IMG/VR virus record: IMGVR_UViG_3300045999_001399
Location: 1-22,867 of that record
Strand: one strand, 5' to 3'
DNA length: 22,867 bases
Source: a virus
The notes beneath the pieces were generated by a model that saw only the letters and a list, made by a program, of their open reading frames with translations, was not told where the DNA came from and did not search any database. The translations under genes were made by a program, and so were the position numbers. Below, in pieces: positions 1-8,100 of this stretch. Position 1 is the stretch's first letter, and each line of letters opens with the position of its first letter.

Positions 1-238
1 GGAACAAGAACAACACACCACCTTGTTGGTACGACACAGGAGTGCCGTCAGGCAACTGAGGTGCGGCGCCGAAACCGTACAAGACGGGTTCTTCGTGGTA
101 GTTACGTGGAATGCCTTCTTGTTCCGTGAAAACACGAGACCATTCATCGGCACGTTGGTCGTAGACACCGTCGAAACATTCATTCAAGATTGGTTCGACG
201 ATGCTACGAAAGTCGGTACTGCGCATTGGAGCGGCCAT
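1..238 (-). CDS. Major capsid protein, N-terminal part (runs off the left edge)
   Basis: An open frame starts at 238 and stays open to position 1, giving the first 79 residues; the gene continues beyond the window. It begins MAAPMRSTDFRSIVEPILNE and contains EEPVLYGFGAAPQLPDGTPV. I recall these stretches from capsid-like proteins of uvMED-type aquatic phages; this is memory, not a search. A strong AGGAGGA ribosome site at 247-253 ends 8 nt before the ATG, the strongest in the head operon, as expected for a highly expressed capsid. The gene follows the scaffold and two small head-region genes, which also fits. It would form the icosahedral shell. Alternative: another head protein; the missing C-terminal part prevents a fold check. 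Confidence 0.62.
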   Translation of the reverse strand, partial: MAAPMRSTDFRSIVEPILNECFDGVYDQRADEWSRVFTEQEGIPRNYHEEPVLYGFGAAPQLPDGTPVSYQQGGVLFLF

Positions 239-254
239 GGTTCATGTCCTCCTA

Positions 255-830
255 TTAAATTGCTGTGCCAGCCGCACCAGCAAACTGGTACTCGGCGATT
301 ACGGCACGAACGATGGTGTAAGAATCACCCCAAGCATTGTCAGGGTACGGTGCGAGGTTGATGATTCGCATTTGTGCACTGTTGCCAGAACCAGCTAAGG
401 TTGTTGACAAAGTAGCGGCGGACAAGCCTGTGGTTGTTGAACCAGCAGTTGTGTTGCTCAGATCAGCCTCGTCGCCAATGGAAGTCTGCGCCAGTGAACC
501 AGCGGCTTGAATTTCATAGACGATGTTGGGATCTTGGTAGAAGTACGCAATGCATGAACCAGTCTGGTATGCAGTAGATGCAGGCCAGTAGTTAGACACG
601 CGACGACGACCAGTAGTGTCAGTCCACTCGACGCCTGAGAAGGCACCCATGAACGCATCACCAGCGGCGGCAACAACGATAGTACCTGATGTGTCCATCT
701 TGACGGGCTGACCCTTCAAAATGGCGGTACTGTAACCAGAAGCGATACCGTCAGCCAACGCCGTAGCGCGATCCAACCCAGAAGGGTGGTACGCAGGACG
801 CAAACCGAACGGAGCATTTGTAGAAGACAT
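255..830 (-). CDS. Putative head structural/decoration protein (191 aa)
   Basis: This 191-residue protein starts APFGLRPAYHPSG after residue 4, is rich in Gly, Ala, Ser and Thr, and has almost no charged clusters; the Thr/Ser-rich stretch around residues 125-150 looks like a beta-rich surface protein. There is no signal peptide or membrane helix. Its ribosome site AAGGAG lies 8 nt before the ATG. It sits directly upstream of the capsid gene (16-nt gap), downstream of the scaffold, where small decoration or cement proteins are common in tailed phages. The opening motif recalls conserved proteins next to capsid genes in uvMED-type phages. Decoration is inferred from position and composition; a minor virion protein is the main alternative. 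Confidence 0.55.
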   Translation of the reverse strand: MSSTNAPFGLRPAYHPSGLDRATALADGIASGYSTAILKGQPVKMDTSGTIVVAAAGDAFMGAFSGVEWTDTTGRRRVSNYWPASTAYQTGSCIAYFYQDPNIVYEIQAAGSLAQTSIGDEADLSNTTAGSTTTGLSAATLSTTLAGSGNSAQMRIINLAPYPDNAWGDSYTIVRAVIAEYQFAGAAGTAI

Positions 831-848
831 AGTCTTACTCCTTAGAAG

Positions 849-1400
849 TTAGCCCTCGAAAACGGGGGCACGATTAGGTTGAGATTGGTCAAACCTGCCC
901 ATACCTTCGCCTTCCAACCGAACCAGCGACTTGCCACTGCTGTCACGCTGACCTTGAAGGTTCTCGAGCTGAACGCGGACTTTGTCCTGTTCTTCGAGGG
1001 GAGCTTCGTAGTGCAGTTGCGCCATAACATCTTGATAGATCTCCATGGGCAATTTGAACAGCAACATCTCGTTGCATGATATGTAGCCAACGTGTTCGCC
1101 TGCCTTGACTTTGTAGTTGTCGAACCCAGCCATCTCTTCCGCTTTCACGGGTACATAGCCTAGTCGCATCCTCTTGTCAATGGTGTCGTATGCGTTGGTG
1201 GTTGAAAGCCAAATGAGGTGCCAGCCCGGCATCTCTGGTACTTTTGGCAAAGCTGATTGGTTCCATTCATCACTCCACATCTTTCGACGTTCCTGTGAGC
1301 TTACGAACTTTGTTTCTGGAGCGGCGCGACTTGCGTCCTCGCTTGCGCGATCATTGCGTCCACCTGCGTTCAGAGATTTTTTCAAACGTGATTCGGTCAT
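849..1400 (-). CDS. Conserved head-operon protein of unknown function (183 aa)
   Basis: I do not recognise a function. The start at 1400 (MTESRLKKSL) is preferred over an upstream ATG at 1442 because AAGGAA (1407-1412) precedes it at normal spacing and it avoids a 32-nt overlap with the scaffold gene; this gives 183 residues. The first 50 residues are polar and probably disordered. The middle (about 55-125) is Trp/Tyr-rich and compact, with GWHLIWLSTTNAYDTIDKRM and the motif GEHVGYISCNEMLLFKLP. The end is charged, with a short helix-like stretch. It lies between the scaffold and the decoration-like gene in the head operon, so a role in head assembly or a minor virion protein is plausible but inferred. 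Confidence 0.7.
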   Translation of the reverse strand: MTESRLKKSLNAGGRNDRASEDASRAAPETKFVSSQERRKMWSDEWNQSALPKVPEMPGWHLIWLSTTNAYDTIDKRMRLGYVPVKAEEMAGFDNYKVKAGEHVGYISCNEMLLFKLPMEIYQDVMAQLHYEAPLEEQDKVRVQLENLQGQRDSSGKSLVRLEGEGMGRFDQSQPNRAPVFEG

Positions 1401-1410
1401 ACTTGTTTCC

Positions 1411-2364
1411 TTAGTAAGAGTTGTTTCTAGCTTCTTGCGCATATCGCTTAATCATCTTGGATCGCTTCTCGGGATCATCCCAAAAGCCAGCATCCTTCAT
1501 TGCGCGCACTTGTTCTGGTTTCAGTACAAATGTGTTCCTGTTGGTGCTTCCGTTGACGCTTTCGCGACCAGAACTTGTTACAACACTCCTTGGTCTCTTA
1601 GTAGACGAACGTACGTCCGTGGTGTCATTGTACTTGTGTGGCAAGTACTTATGCAAGCGATTGTCAAGTTCTTCCCAATATTCGGATGCAGTTGGATCCC
1701 AACCTTCCGAAACGAGAGCCTCGTCAATCTGTTTTGCAATCTTTGAATCGGTATCCCGACCGTTCGGGTCATACCAGTCGTTTCTTTCCATCCAGTTCGC
1801 CGCCAGACGTTGCAGGCGAGGATCTGGGACGTTTCCTTGAGCTTTGCGAGGCTCAACAGCCGCCTTTTTGACGTTGGACAAAGCTTCCATCTGGCGACGG
1901 GCTTCGTACATCATCTCTTGGGCTTCAGCCATGGCGTGACCATCTGAAGCGCTTGCCGCCTCAGAGATCTTCATCTTGGCGTACTGCAAGCGAAGCTCTT
2001 GGTCTTCGATAGCCTTGTCGATACGGGCTAAGTCAGCGGAGTGCGTCTTGCGCTCCACAACAGACAGACGCTCCATCAGTTCTTGGTTCTTGCGTTCCAA
2101 GAGCTGGAGTTTCATGTCCTTCTCTACGCCTGTCTTCTTGGCTAGTTCACGCTTGGCGCGGCGTTTCTCACGTCGTGCGCGCTGGTACTCGGTCTCATCT
2201 TCAGGGGCGACATCGTCGTCAGCATCAGAGGAGCCGCCAGCGGACATGCCGCGGTCGTCGTCTTGGTCGTCAGGGGATTCGATGCTGTCAGGAAGGTCAA
2301 TAACGGCTGAACCGTCTGCCTCTTCCGTGACAACAATCTTGTCAAGTTCGTTATCTGTGGTCAT
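1411..2364 (-). CDS. Putative scaffolding protein (317 aa)
   Basis: The protein has the layout of phage scaffolds: a very acidic, low-complexity N-terminus (residues 1-60, with runs of D/E/S), a long charged coiled coil (about 62-175, dense in K, R, E, L, Q), a compact Trp-containing middle (about 180-245), and a basic C-terminus ending in a helix (about 280-317, KRSKMIKRYAQEARNN). Scaffolds use a basic C-terminal helix to bind the capsid protein inside the procapsid. No protease motif was seen, so this is not obviously a protease-scaffold fusion. It starts at 2364 with an ATGA overlap with the co-chaperonin gene and has little ribosome site of its own, suggesting translational coupling. The call rests on composition and position between portal and capsid. 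Confidence 0.68.
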   Translation of the reverse strand: MTTDNELDKIVVTEEADGSAVIDLPDSIESPDDQDDDRGMSAGGSSDADDDVAPEDETEYQRARREKRRAKRELAKKTGVEKDMKLQLLERKNQELMERLSVVERKTHSADLARIDKAIEDQELRLQYAKMKISEAASASDGHAMAEAQEMMYEARRQMEALSNVKKAAVEPRKAQGNVPDPRLQRLAANWMERNDWYDPNGRDTDSKIAKQIDEALVSEGWDPTASEYWEELDNRLHKYLPHKYNDTTDVRSSTKRPRSVVTSSGRESVNGSTNRNTFVLKPEQVRAMKDAGFWDDPEKRSKMIKRYAQEARNNSY

Positions 2365-2804
2365 AAGAATGCTTTCATGGCTAAGGGATCACCAGTGACT
2401 TTGGCGATGATTTCATGGTCGTTTAGGATCATGAACAAGGCTGGATCTTCGTGATCGTCCTGTCCTTCAACCTTAACTTCCCAACGATCTCCGCCCCATT
2501 TAGGGACTCGGATGTAATCACCGACCTCGCACCACGAGCCTTCAGGCCAGCCTTGCATGGTGTCACGGTTTTTGAATGCGAGAGGGCCAACTTCGATGAC
2601 TTTTGCCACCATGTTGTTCCACTTCTCGGTCTCTTTGGTCTCTTCCACCAAAATGATCCCTGCGCTTGTCGTTTTCTGCTTTGTGCGACGTAATTGCACC
2701 AAAATTCGACCACCTAATGGCTTAGCACCCGGGTTCACAGCGGGGAATGCCCACTTCACTTCAGCGTTTTCCAACACTTCGGGGTTATCGCTCATCTTCT
2801 TCAT
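2361..2804 (-). CDS. Phage GroES-like co-chaperonin (Cpn10 family)
   Basis: The 147-residue protein carries the Cpn10 fold landmarks in order: the first beta strand GRILVQLRR (residues 32-40), the mobile loop KTTSAGIILVEETKETEKWN (44-63) whose I-I-L tripeptide corresponds to the GroEL-binding tripeptide of GroES, then VAKVIEVGPLAF, a VGDYIRVPKWGG segment, and FMILNDHEIIAKV matching the GroES C-terminal strand. An extra 25 residues precede the domain and an acidic insert (about 115-122) replaces part of the roof. Phage co-chaperonins such as T4 gp31 and RB49 CocO cap host GroEL so the capsid protein folds; its place among head genes fits that role. ATGs at 2804 and 2795 are both possible starts. 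Confidence 0.88.
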   Translation of the reverse strand: MKKMSDNPEVLENAEVKWAFPAVNPGAKPLGGRILVQLRRTKQKTTSAGIILVEETKETEKWNNMVAKVIEVGPLAFKNRDTMQGWPEGSWCEVGDYIRVPKWGGDRWEVKVEGQDDHEDPALFMILNDHEIIAKVTGDPLAMKAFL

Positions 2805-2973
2805 CTTTCTTTAACATGTTGTTAATAATGTCCAAGGAATCTTGTAGACCTTGGTACTGCCCGACCATGCGCTGGTAGGATTCGATATTGACAGCGTTTC
2901 CCAACGCTAACGAGAGGCGTATTTCAGCCATCCGTACCTCAATTGCGCCGATCAGATCTCTGACTGAGAACAT
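2785..2973 (-). CDS. Small helical protein of unknown function (62 aa)
   Basis: This 62-residue protein is predicted from its sequence to be mostly alpha-helical, with hydrophobic residues at three-to-four spacing (VRDLIGAIEVRMAEIRLSLA) and an acidic/basic end (KKDEEDER). It overlaps the start of the co-chaperonin gene by 20 nt and starts 2 nt after the stop of the 51-aa gene, so it is in the head operon. The ribosome site is weak (AAAAAGAAATAA), pointing to coupling with the gene before it. I recall similar small helical proteins beside portal genes in uvMED-type phages. Function unknown; a minor head or scaffold-assisting role is a guess. Confidence 0.6.
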   Translation of the reverse strand: MFSVRDLIGAIEVRMAEIRLSLALGNAVNIESYQRMVGQYQGLQDSLDIINNMLKKDEEDER

Positions 2974-2975
2974 AT

Positions 2976-3131
2976 TTATTTCTTTTTAGCTTGCGATAGG
3001 GCGCCTCCTTGTTTTTTGGCTGGCTGGTTGTTGCCAGAGGACTTCAAAGACGTGCCATCGAGCTTCTCGCCTGCGGCAATACGCTTGTGCATGGGCACTG
3101 CTTCGTTGTGATAAGGGTTAGATGTAGCCAT
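2976..3131 (-). CDS. Basic microprotein next to portal (51 aa)
   Basis: This gene is only 51 codons but well supported: ATG at 3131, AGGAGG at 3137-3142 with a 5-nt spacer, one nucleotide after the portal stop, and a TAA two nucleotides before the next ATG. The product starts MATSNPYHNEAVPMHKRIA and ends in a basic Lys/Gln/Gly tail (AKKQGGALSQAKKK). It has no hydrophobic core or membrane segment and is probably disordered. The tail could bind DNA or acidic protein, but no function is recognised. It fills what would otherwise look like a gap between the portal and the next gene. Confidence 0.65.
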   Translation of the reverse strand: MATSNPYHNEAVPMHKRIAAGEKLDGTSLKSSGNNQPAKKQGGALSQAKKK

Positions 3132-3132
3132 T

Positions 3133-5682
3133 TCAGCCTCCTAGGAATGATTGCGCTTCGTTTTGAAGCATGGATGCAGTTTTTACCTGCTCTTGTTGCA
3201 GTTTTGCCGCGTCTCGCGTCAACCTTGCAGACTCTATGCGCTCTTGCGTGAGGTTTTTCTCTGTTTCCATCGCCGCTTTGAGCTGTTGTTCGTCAGTGAA
3301 CTGCTGTTGGTTCAGTTCAAGCTTGGCAGTGTCAAGCTGTTGCTGGTTCTGGAGCTTCTGACCTTGCAATTGGATGTCCGCTTGGTCTTTGGCTGTCAGT
3401 CGCTGGGTCTCTGCCATGCTTGTTTGGAGCAAAACCTGAGCCTCTGGCGTCATTGGAGGGGTCTGCTGTTGCTTCAACTGAGCTAACTGCTGAGCCATCT
3501 GTTGCATTATTGGTACAACCTTGCCAAAAACCTTGGATGTATCGAGCGTAACGTTCTGAGAAGCACCTGCATACAGCTTGTCTGCCATAGGCGTGATACG
3601 TGGATCGTCGTAGTCTGTAGGTTTGCGACCCAAAGTCTTGGTCACATAGCCATTCATGCGGTTTAAGTACCACAAAGACAAGTGTTGCTTGATGTGCTCC
3701 ATCATCTGAGGGAGGATGATTGGCTGAATCGTTGGGTTTGAGCCAAAGATTGGGTCTTGGTAGAACTCCAAGTGGCTCTGGATGTGGGACAAGTGGTCTT
3801 GCTCGATGTAAGCAAAGGCTGGTTGTCCTAGCATCATGGCAACGTTCTCGTTGGCGGCATCACGCTTCTCAGGTGAAGGCACGTCTTTCATCAGCTCGTT
3901 GATCGCTGGAACCTTGATCTGCTTCAAGAACCGCTCAATCACCACCTTGCGGTTGAACAGGTCAGGGTTCTTCTCCATGATTGACATCACAGCTTGGCTC
4001 TGAGCCATACGCTGGGTCTCAGAGAAGATGTGGGGGTCAGAGACAGGGATCACATCGGTGTTAGATGCGAAGTCTTCCTTGCGAATATCAAGGTCAGCAA
4101 CCACTTCACCCTTGCGTTGCTCTTCCAAGTACCAGCGGTTCAGGCGACCGAGGATCTTCAGGACGCGACCTTGGGACTCGTGTAGTCGTGCATGGATGGC
4201 AGAGAACACTGCGGCGCCCTGCTCGATCAAAGCTTGAGTCGTGCCAACAGGGGTGTTGGAATTGACGTCAGCGATCTTTTCCTCTGCGGTGGTCACCACC
4301 CCCTTAGCCGCACCGTCTAACCAGCCCAGAAGCTGGAATAAGACCGCTGAAGGTGGGTTGAAGGGCATAGGCATGGCGATCTTGCGGATGTCGTCAACTC
4401 CGGGGGCCCCTTCGATCTCACACACCTGCGTCACATCCACCTGTTGAGACTGACCAGAGATCTTCGCTCCCTTGAGCTTGAGCATGGTTGCCGCATTGTT
4501 GATATGGGCAGAGTCCAGCAAAGCGCGTAGAGAGCCTGTAAGAGCCGCTGACAGCCCTCCAATGAGCTGTGGCAGACCGATAGCGTATGCACCACGCCAT
4601 GGGATGAACTTGAACTCGACCAACCAGTCAAGCTTAGTCTGGGTCTCGTCACCCTCTTCCCAGTTACGGTACAGACCAACGCACTCGTTCTCGTGCTCGT
4701 CAATCATCAGGATGTAAGGAGCTGACTCACCTTCTGTCAGAGGATCTTCTTCAAGCTCCAACCATGTGTAGATGTGATAGACCTTGCGAAGTCCGTCTTC
4801 GTTGTCTTCAAACTTGCGACCTTCGATCTTGTTGTTTGCCTTCTCAGCATGGGTTTCCTCTGGCTCAGCACTGACGCGGATCAGGTCGATGTCTCGGTAC
4901 AGACCTGAGCGGATGCGGTTCTTGAACTCCCACTCAGTGATAGTCTGCATCTCAGTGACGCGCTGGGCTGTGTAGAAGTTAGCCGCGGCAAAGGGTAGCA
5001 AGATGTTGTCGATAGGCATGAACTCAGCACAGGGACGCTTCTTTTTCTCGTCGTACCAGAGCTTCATGTACTGTGAGCCACCCAAGGGGAGCTGAGTCAG
5101 GAGCTGTTCTTGCTCATCGCGGAACTCTTCAATCTGCTCAGTCAACTGCCAGTTCATGTAGTCGCGCTTGCGCTCAGCTTTCTGGATCTTCTCCTCATCC
5201 ACGTCGCCAAGGATCTTGGTGCGGGTGGGGCCGTCTGGTGGGAACATCTCTTTGATGGCGCGAGAGGCAAAGTCAACGCAGGCTTCTGCCATGACAGGGT
5301 GAACGACCTTGCTGGCGCCCATGAAGGTAGCACCACCGGGGGCATCATTCCCCAAGCCCGTCCGCTTCAATCCCTCTTCGTACTTCTTGTCACGCTCCTC
5401 ACGGGACTTCTTGTCGTTCTCGACCAAGTCCATGTAGCGCAGGGCTATCTTGTTCAAGTCGTAGGGGTTGATCTCTTCTGCCAAGTTGGCGTAGAAGTCC
5501 GCATCCTCCATCGGGCCGCTTGTCTCCATGCGAACAATCGCAGAACCGTCAGGAAGCTCCTCAACGTCTGCGTCATCAGTTGGCATCTCAAACTCCATGC
5601 CCTCGTCAGCACTAGCCTGTTGGTCTGCTTGACCGTCAATGAAACGACCAGCGTTTGGGTCTTGTGGGAATGGGATTGCCAT
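3133..5682 (-). CDS. Portal protein (849 aa)
   Basis: A long portal-type protein. An acidic leader (1-60) precedes the core, with GGATFMGASKVVHPVMAEAC (about 113-135), LPLGGSQYMKLWYDEK and CAEFMPIDNILLPFAA, a pattern I recognise from portals of uvMED-type phages and distant P22-like ones. The last 140 residues are Gln-rich and strongly coiled-coil (QQMAQQLAQLKQQQ and onwards to QSFLGG), resembling in composition and place the C-terminal helical barrel of the P22 portal. Twelve copies would form the ring through which terminase packs DNA and the tail attaches. It follows the terminase pair after two giant genes, and has a good AAGGAA ribosome site. Length (849 against about 725 in P22) fits a portal with an extended barrel. 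Confidence 0.85.
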   Translation of the reverse strand: MAIPFPQDPNAGRFIDGQADQQASADEGMEFEMPTDDADVEELPDGSAIVRMETSGPMEDADFYANLAEEINPYDLNKIALRYMDLVENDKKSREERDKKYEEGLKRTGLGNDAPGGATFMGASKVVHPVMAEACVDFASRAIKEMFPPDGPTRTKILGDVDEEKIQKAERKRDYMNWQLTEQIEEFRDEQEQLLTQLPLGGSQYMKLWYDEKKKRPCAEFMPIDNILLPFAAANFYTAQRVTEMQTITEWEFKNRIRSGLYRDIDLIRVSAEPEETHAEKANNKIEGRKFEDNEDGLRKVYHIYTWLELEEDPLTEGESAPYILMIDEHENECVGLYRNWEEGDETQTKLDWLVEFKFIPWRGAYAIGLPQLIGGLSAALTGSLRALLDSAHINNAATMLKLKGAKISGQSQQVDVTQVCEIEGAPGVDDIRKIAMPMPFNPPSAVLFQLLGWLDGAAKGVVTTAEEKIADVNSNTPVGTTQALIEQGAAVFSAIHARLHESQGRVLKILGRLNRWYLEEQRKGEVVADLDIRKEDFASNTDVIPVSDPHIFSETQRMAQSQAVMSIMEKNPDLFNRKVVIERFLKQIKVPAINELMKDVPSPEKRDAANENVAMMLGQPAFAYIEQDHLSHIQSHLEFYQDPIFGSNPTIQPIILPQMMEHIKQHLSLWYLNRMNGYVTKTLGRKPTDYDDPRITPMADKLYAGASQNVTLDTSKVFGKVVPIMQQMAQQLAQLKQQQTPPMTPEAQVLLQTSMAETQRLTAKDQADIQLQGQKLQNQQQLDTAKLELNQQQFTDEQQLKAAMETEKNLTQERIESARLTRDAAKLQQEQVKTASMLQNEAQSFLGG

Positions 5683-5685
5683 AAC

Positions 5686-8100
5686 TTATTTCCTTTTGAG
5701 CTTCTTGTTGCTCAGTTCCAAAAACATGGTATCGCGGTTGGTAGTCATATTGACTTTACCTCCACGTTTAAATGGAGCACCCTGCATGATACGCTCTCCA
5801 TCAGTCATATCAGGTACTGTGTTGTAATTTATTGCTCCACCAACAGCCTTTTTAACTTGACGTTTAACTGCTCCGCCTTTGGCATAGATGTCAGGCAAGT
5901 CAATTGGTAGCCGTTCAATGAATAAGTTTTTAGGCAAGGAGTCATCAAAATATGACTCCGGCTTGACCTTGTTGCCTGTCATCTCTAGCTCTTGCCTCAT
6001 TGCATCAATGTACTCCTGTTGAGAGCGTCTGGGAAATGGCTCACGCAATTCAGCTCTAGGCAATAACTGCACAAGCCCAGACTTCTCACCTCTCTTAACC
6101 AAAGACCGATTGCGATGGCGACCCTCATGACCAGAGATAAAAGGCATCAAAGGCAAGCCCTGCTCTTCTTTGTTAATCAGCAAGAAAGGTACTTCATCAA
6201 AACGATTTAGACTTGTTAAATACTTGACGTAGTCTTCTGTTGATTGACGTTGCTTGTCACCAATGAACCCGGGCACAGAAACGTTTCTCGGAGACAAACG
6301 AGCCGCATACTCTTCAAAGTCTGCTGGGTTCATGGTCATTAAGGCTCTGGCATTGTCACCAGTAAAAACATCCTTTAACGCTCGTTCGTTATACAGCTTC
6401 TCAAGGTTAGGGATCTCATCAGCGGCACGTTCTAAGCGCCTTGAACCGTAGTCACCCTTCTCCTGCTGGACAATCTTTCTCAGCTCAGTCAATGCGCTAG
6501 GTCTAATGATCTCTGGCGCTCTGGTAGCAGGTATCGCCTTCTTTGCCATCTTAATAATGCCACCAGTAGCCAAGCCTGCTTCCTCTTCAGGCTCAAGCAT
6601 CTGCGATGCCGCACCAGCGCCAGCAGTTGGGATGCCGATCTGTTGGTACAGGGGTAAGCCCTTCTGCTTGATGGACTCACGCATCTGGGGCGTGATTGGG
6701 AAGTTGTGCAGTGTGATTGGTGGATCTTCCTTCATCCCAGACATACGACGAAGACCTTCAAGCGGATATTTAATGGGCGCTTGTATCTGCATCACCTGTG
6801 CGCCGTAAGGCTTGCCAAAGGTGTTTAGGTAGTCAGGAAGCATCTTGTCGTAGAAGCCCTTCATGCCCTCGCCACCGACCTCAAGGCTTTCCCCTCGAAG
6901 CACTCGTGAGGGGCCTTCAAACTCTGCTTGATTTAATCTTTCAGTGACGCCTACGCCAAGGTACTTCTCCAGATCCTCTGGGTTGACGTTGCTTTCATTT
7001 ACAACAGCGTTACCTGAACGGTCAAAAGCCATCAGGTTTTTGGTAGCTGGTGTGTAGCTTACTTGCTCAACTCGGTTTCTAAGGTTGAAGCGCTTTGCCT
7101 GCTCCGCACCGGGCGTTATGGCGATGCTGTCATAGCCGTTATCAGCGGCGTAGTTCAGCAGGCGTTTCATAGCTAGCTCGTGCCAGTTCTTCTTGAATGG
7201 GGCGTCTGGGACTGCATTGTCACCACCCATGCCAGCACTTCTATTGCGTTCTAAAACATTTAGTTGCTCATTACTTAAGTCAGAAAAAGCTGGGTCGCCC
7301 TCAAGTTTGTTTTGGTTGTACCAATTCTCCAAACGCTCTTTAGTTGCGTAACCCTTCTTGCGGCCCTCTTGATGCCAGTCAGACTGGATCTCTTCGACGT
7401 GCAAGATCTTCTCGCCATTAGGGCCTCTGCGGTCTTGGACACGCATGTGGGCTAGGACGTTGGGGTCTTCCTTCCAATGTTTCGATTGGTAGCTAGAAGG
7501 CGCACTTTGCTTCTTAGCTTGCAGGGCTAACAGCTCTTGCATCTTGTAAGCTGGCAATTCACTGCGACGCATATCAGCCTCAAGAGACATCAAGCGATTG
7601 GACTCAGCTTCTGAGAACCCCTCTGGCAACTTGAGCAAGATCTCGCGGTAATTCTTGCCGCCAGCAGTCTTGTAGTCGCCATACTTCTCGACGTTCTCTT
7701 CTAGCTCTTCTTCCCACTTGCGCATTATTCTGGGTGGCACGTCATCCCAAGACTCGTAACCAAAACGCTCCATGTTGTCACGTAGCGCCTCATCGCGCTC
7801 GTAATCGTCCATAGGCTCGGTAAATGTCTTCTCTTGAAGCCTAGGAGGAGGGTTATCTTTGAGGACTTGCTGAGCCTCTTCCTTGGTCATCTTGCCCTTG
7901 GCTTTGAATGCCTGCTCAAGCTTACGGTCAGCCAGCTCAGCCTTCTTGACGCCGGGCTGTTTGCTCAGCTCTGTAAAGAACTCAGCGCCTGTACCCTTGG
8001 GTCTCTTGACCGCGGCAAGCGCCTCATCCACAGCAGAGTAGAAGGGGGCAGTCTTGGCGGCTTTAGCGCCAGCCTGAGTCAACGCTCCTATAAGCTTCAT
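5686..8100 (-). CDS. Giant polyvalent-type multidomain protein A (804 aa)
   Basis: This 804-residue protein is modular. Residues about 215-490 form a domain with EEIQSDWHQEGRKKGY, DAPFKKNWHELAMKRLLNYA, MKGFYDKMLPDYLNTFGK (from 413) and ITPQMRESIKQKGLPLYQ (around 473). I recognise this set from large polyvalent proteins of phages and conjugative elements. A Gly-Gly linker (LATGGIIKMAKKA, about 510) leads to a second module (about 525-735) containing GHEGRHR at 657-663, which recalls the short Gly-rich/HR motif of ParB-like domains. A third part is a basic tail with KGG and RGG motifs and the repeat MFLELSNKK shared with the neighbouring giant protein. It overlaps that gene by 4 nt. Polyvalent proteins are often packaged and injected to counter host defences; that role is inferred here. 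Confidence 0.72.
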   Translation of the reverse strand: MKLIGALTQAGAKAAKTAPFYSAVDEALAAVKRPKGTGAEFFTELSKQPGVKKAELADRKLEQAFKAKGKMTKEEAQQVLKDNPPPRLQEKTFTEPMDDYERDEALRDNMERFGYESWDDVPPRIMRKWEEELEENVEKYGDYKTAGGKNYREILLKLPEGFSEAESNRLMSLEADMRRSELPAYKMQELLALQAKKQSAPSSYQSKHWKEDPNVLAHMRVQDRRGPNGEKILHVEEIQSDWHQEGRKKGYATKERLENWYNQNKLEGDPAFSDLSNEQLNVLERNRSAGMGGDNAVPDAPFKKNWHELAMKRLLNYAADNGYDSIAITPGAEQAKRFNLRNRVEQVSYTPATKNLMAFDRSGNAVVNESNVNPEDLEKYLGVGVTERLNQAEFEGPSRVLRGESLEVGGEGMKGFYDKMLPDYLNTFGKPYGAQVMQIQAPIKYPLEGLRRMSGMKEDPPITLHNFPITPQMRESIKQKGLPLYQQIGIPTAGAGAASQMLEPEEEAGLATGGIIKMAKKAIPATRAPEIIRPSALTELRKIVQQEKGDYGSRRLERAADEIPNLEKLYNERALKDVFTGDNARALMTMNPADFEEYAARLSPRNVSVPGFIGDKQRQSTEDYVKYLTSLNRFDEVPFLLINKEEQGLPLMPFISGHEGRHRNRSLVKRGEKSGLVQLLPRAELREPFPRRSQQEYIDAMRQELEMTGNKVKPESYFDDSLPKNLFIERLPIDLPDIYAKGGAVKRQVKKAVGGAINYNTVPDMTDGERIMQGAPFKRGGKVNMTTNRDTMFLELSNKKLKRK

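Noticed and set aside
1174-1746. 190-codon plus-strand open frame opposite the scaffold gene
   Set aside because: Its codon pattern mirrors the minus-strand genes, and it has no ribosome site or recognisable protein features.
5110-5910. 266-codon plus-strand open frame
   Set aside because: It lies opposite the portal and giant protein A genes, has no ribosome site of note and no recognisable domain; both minus-strand genes are far better supported.
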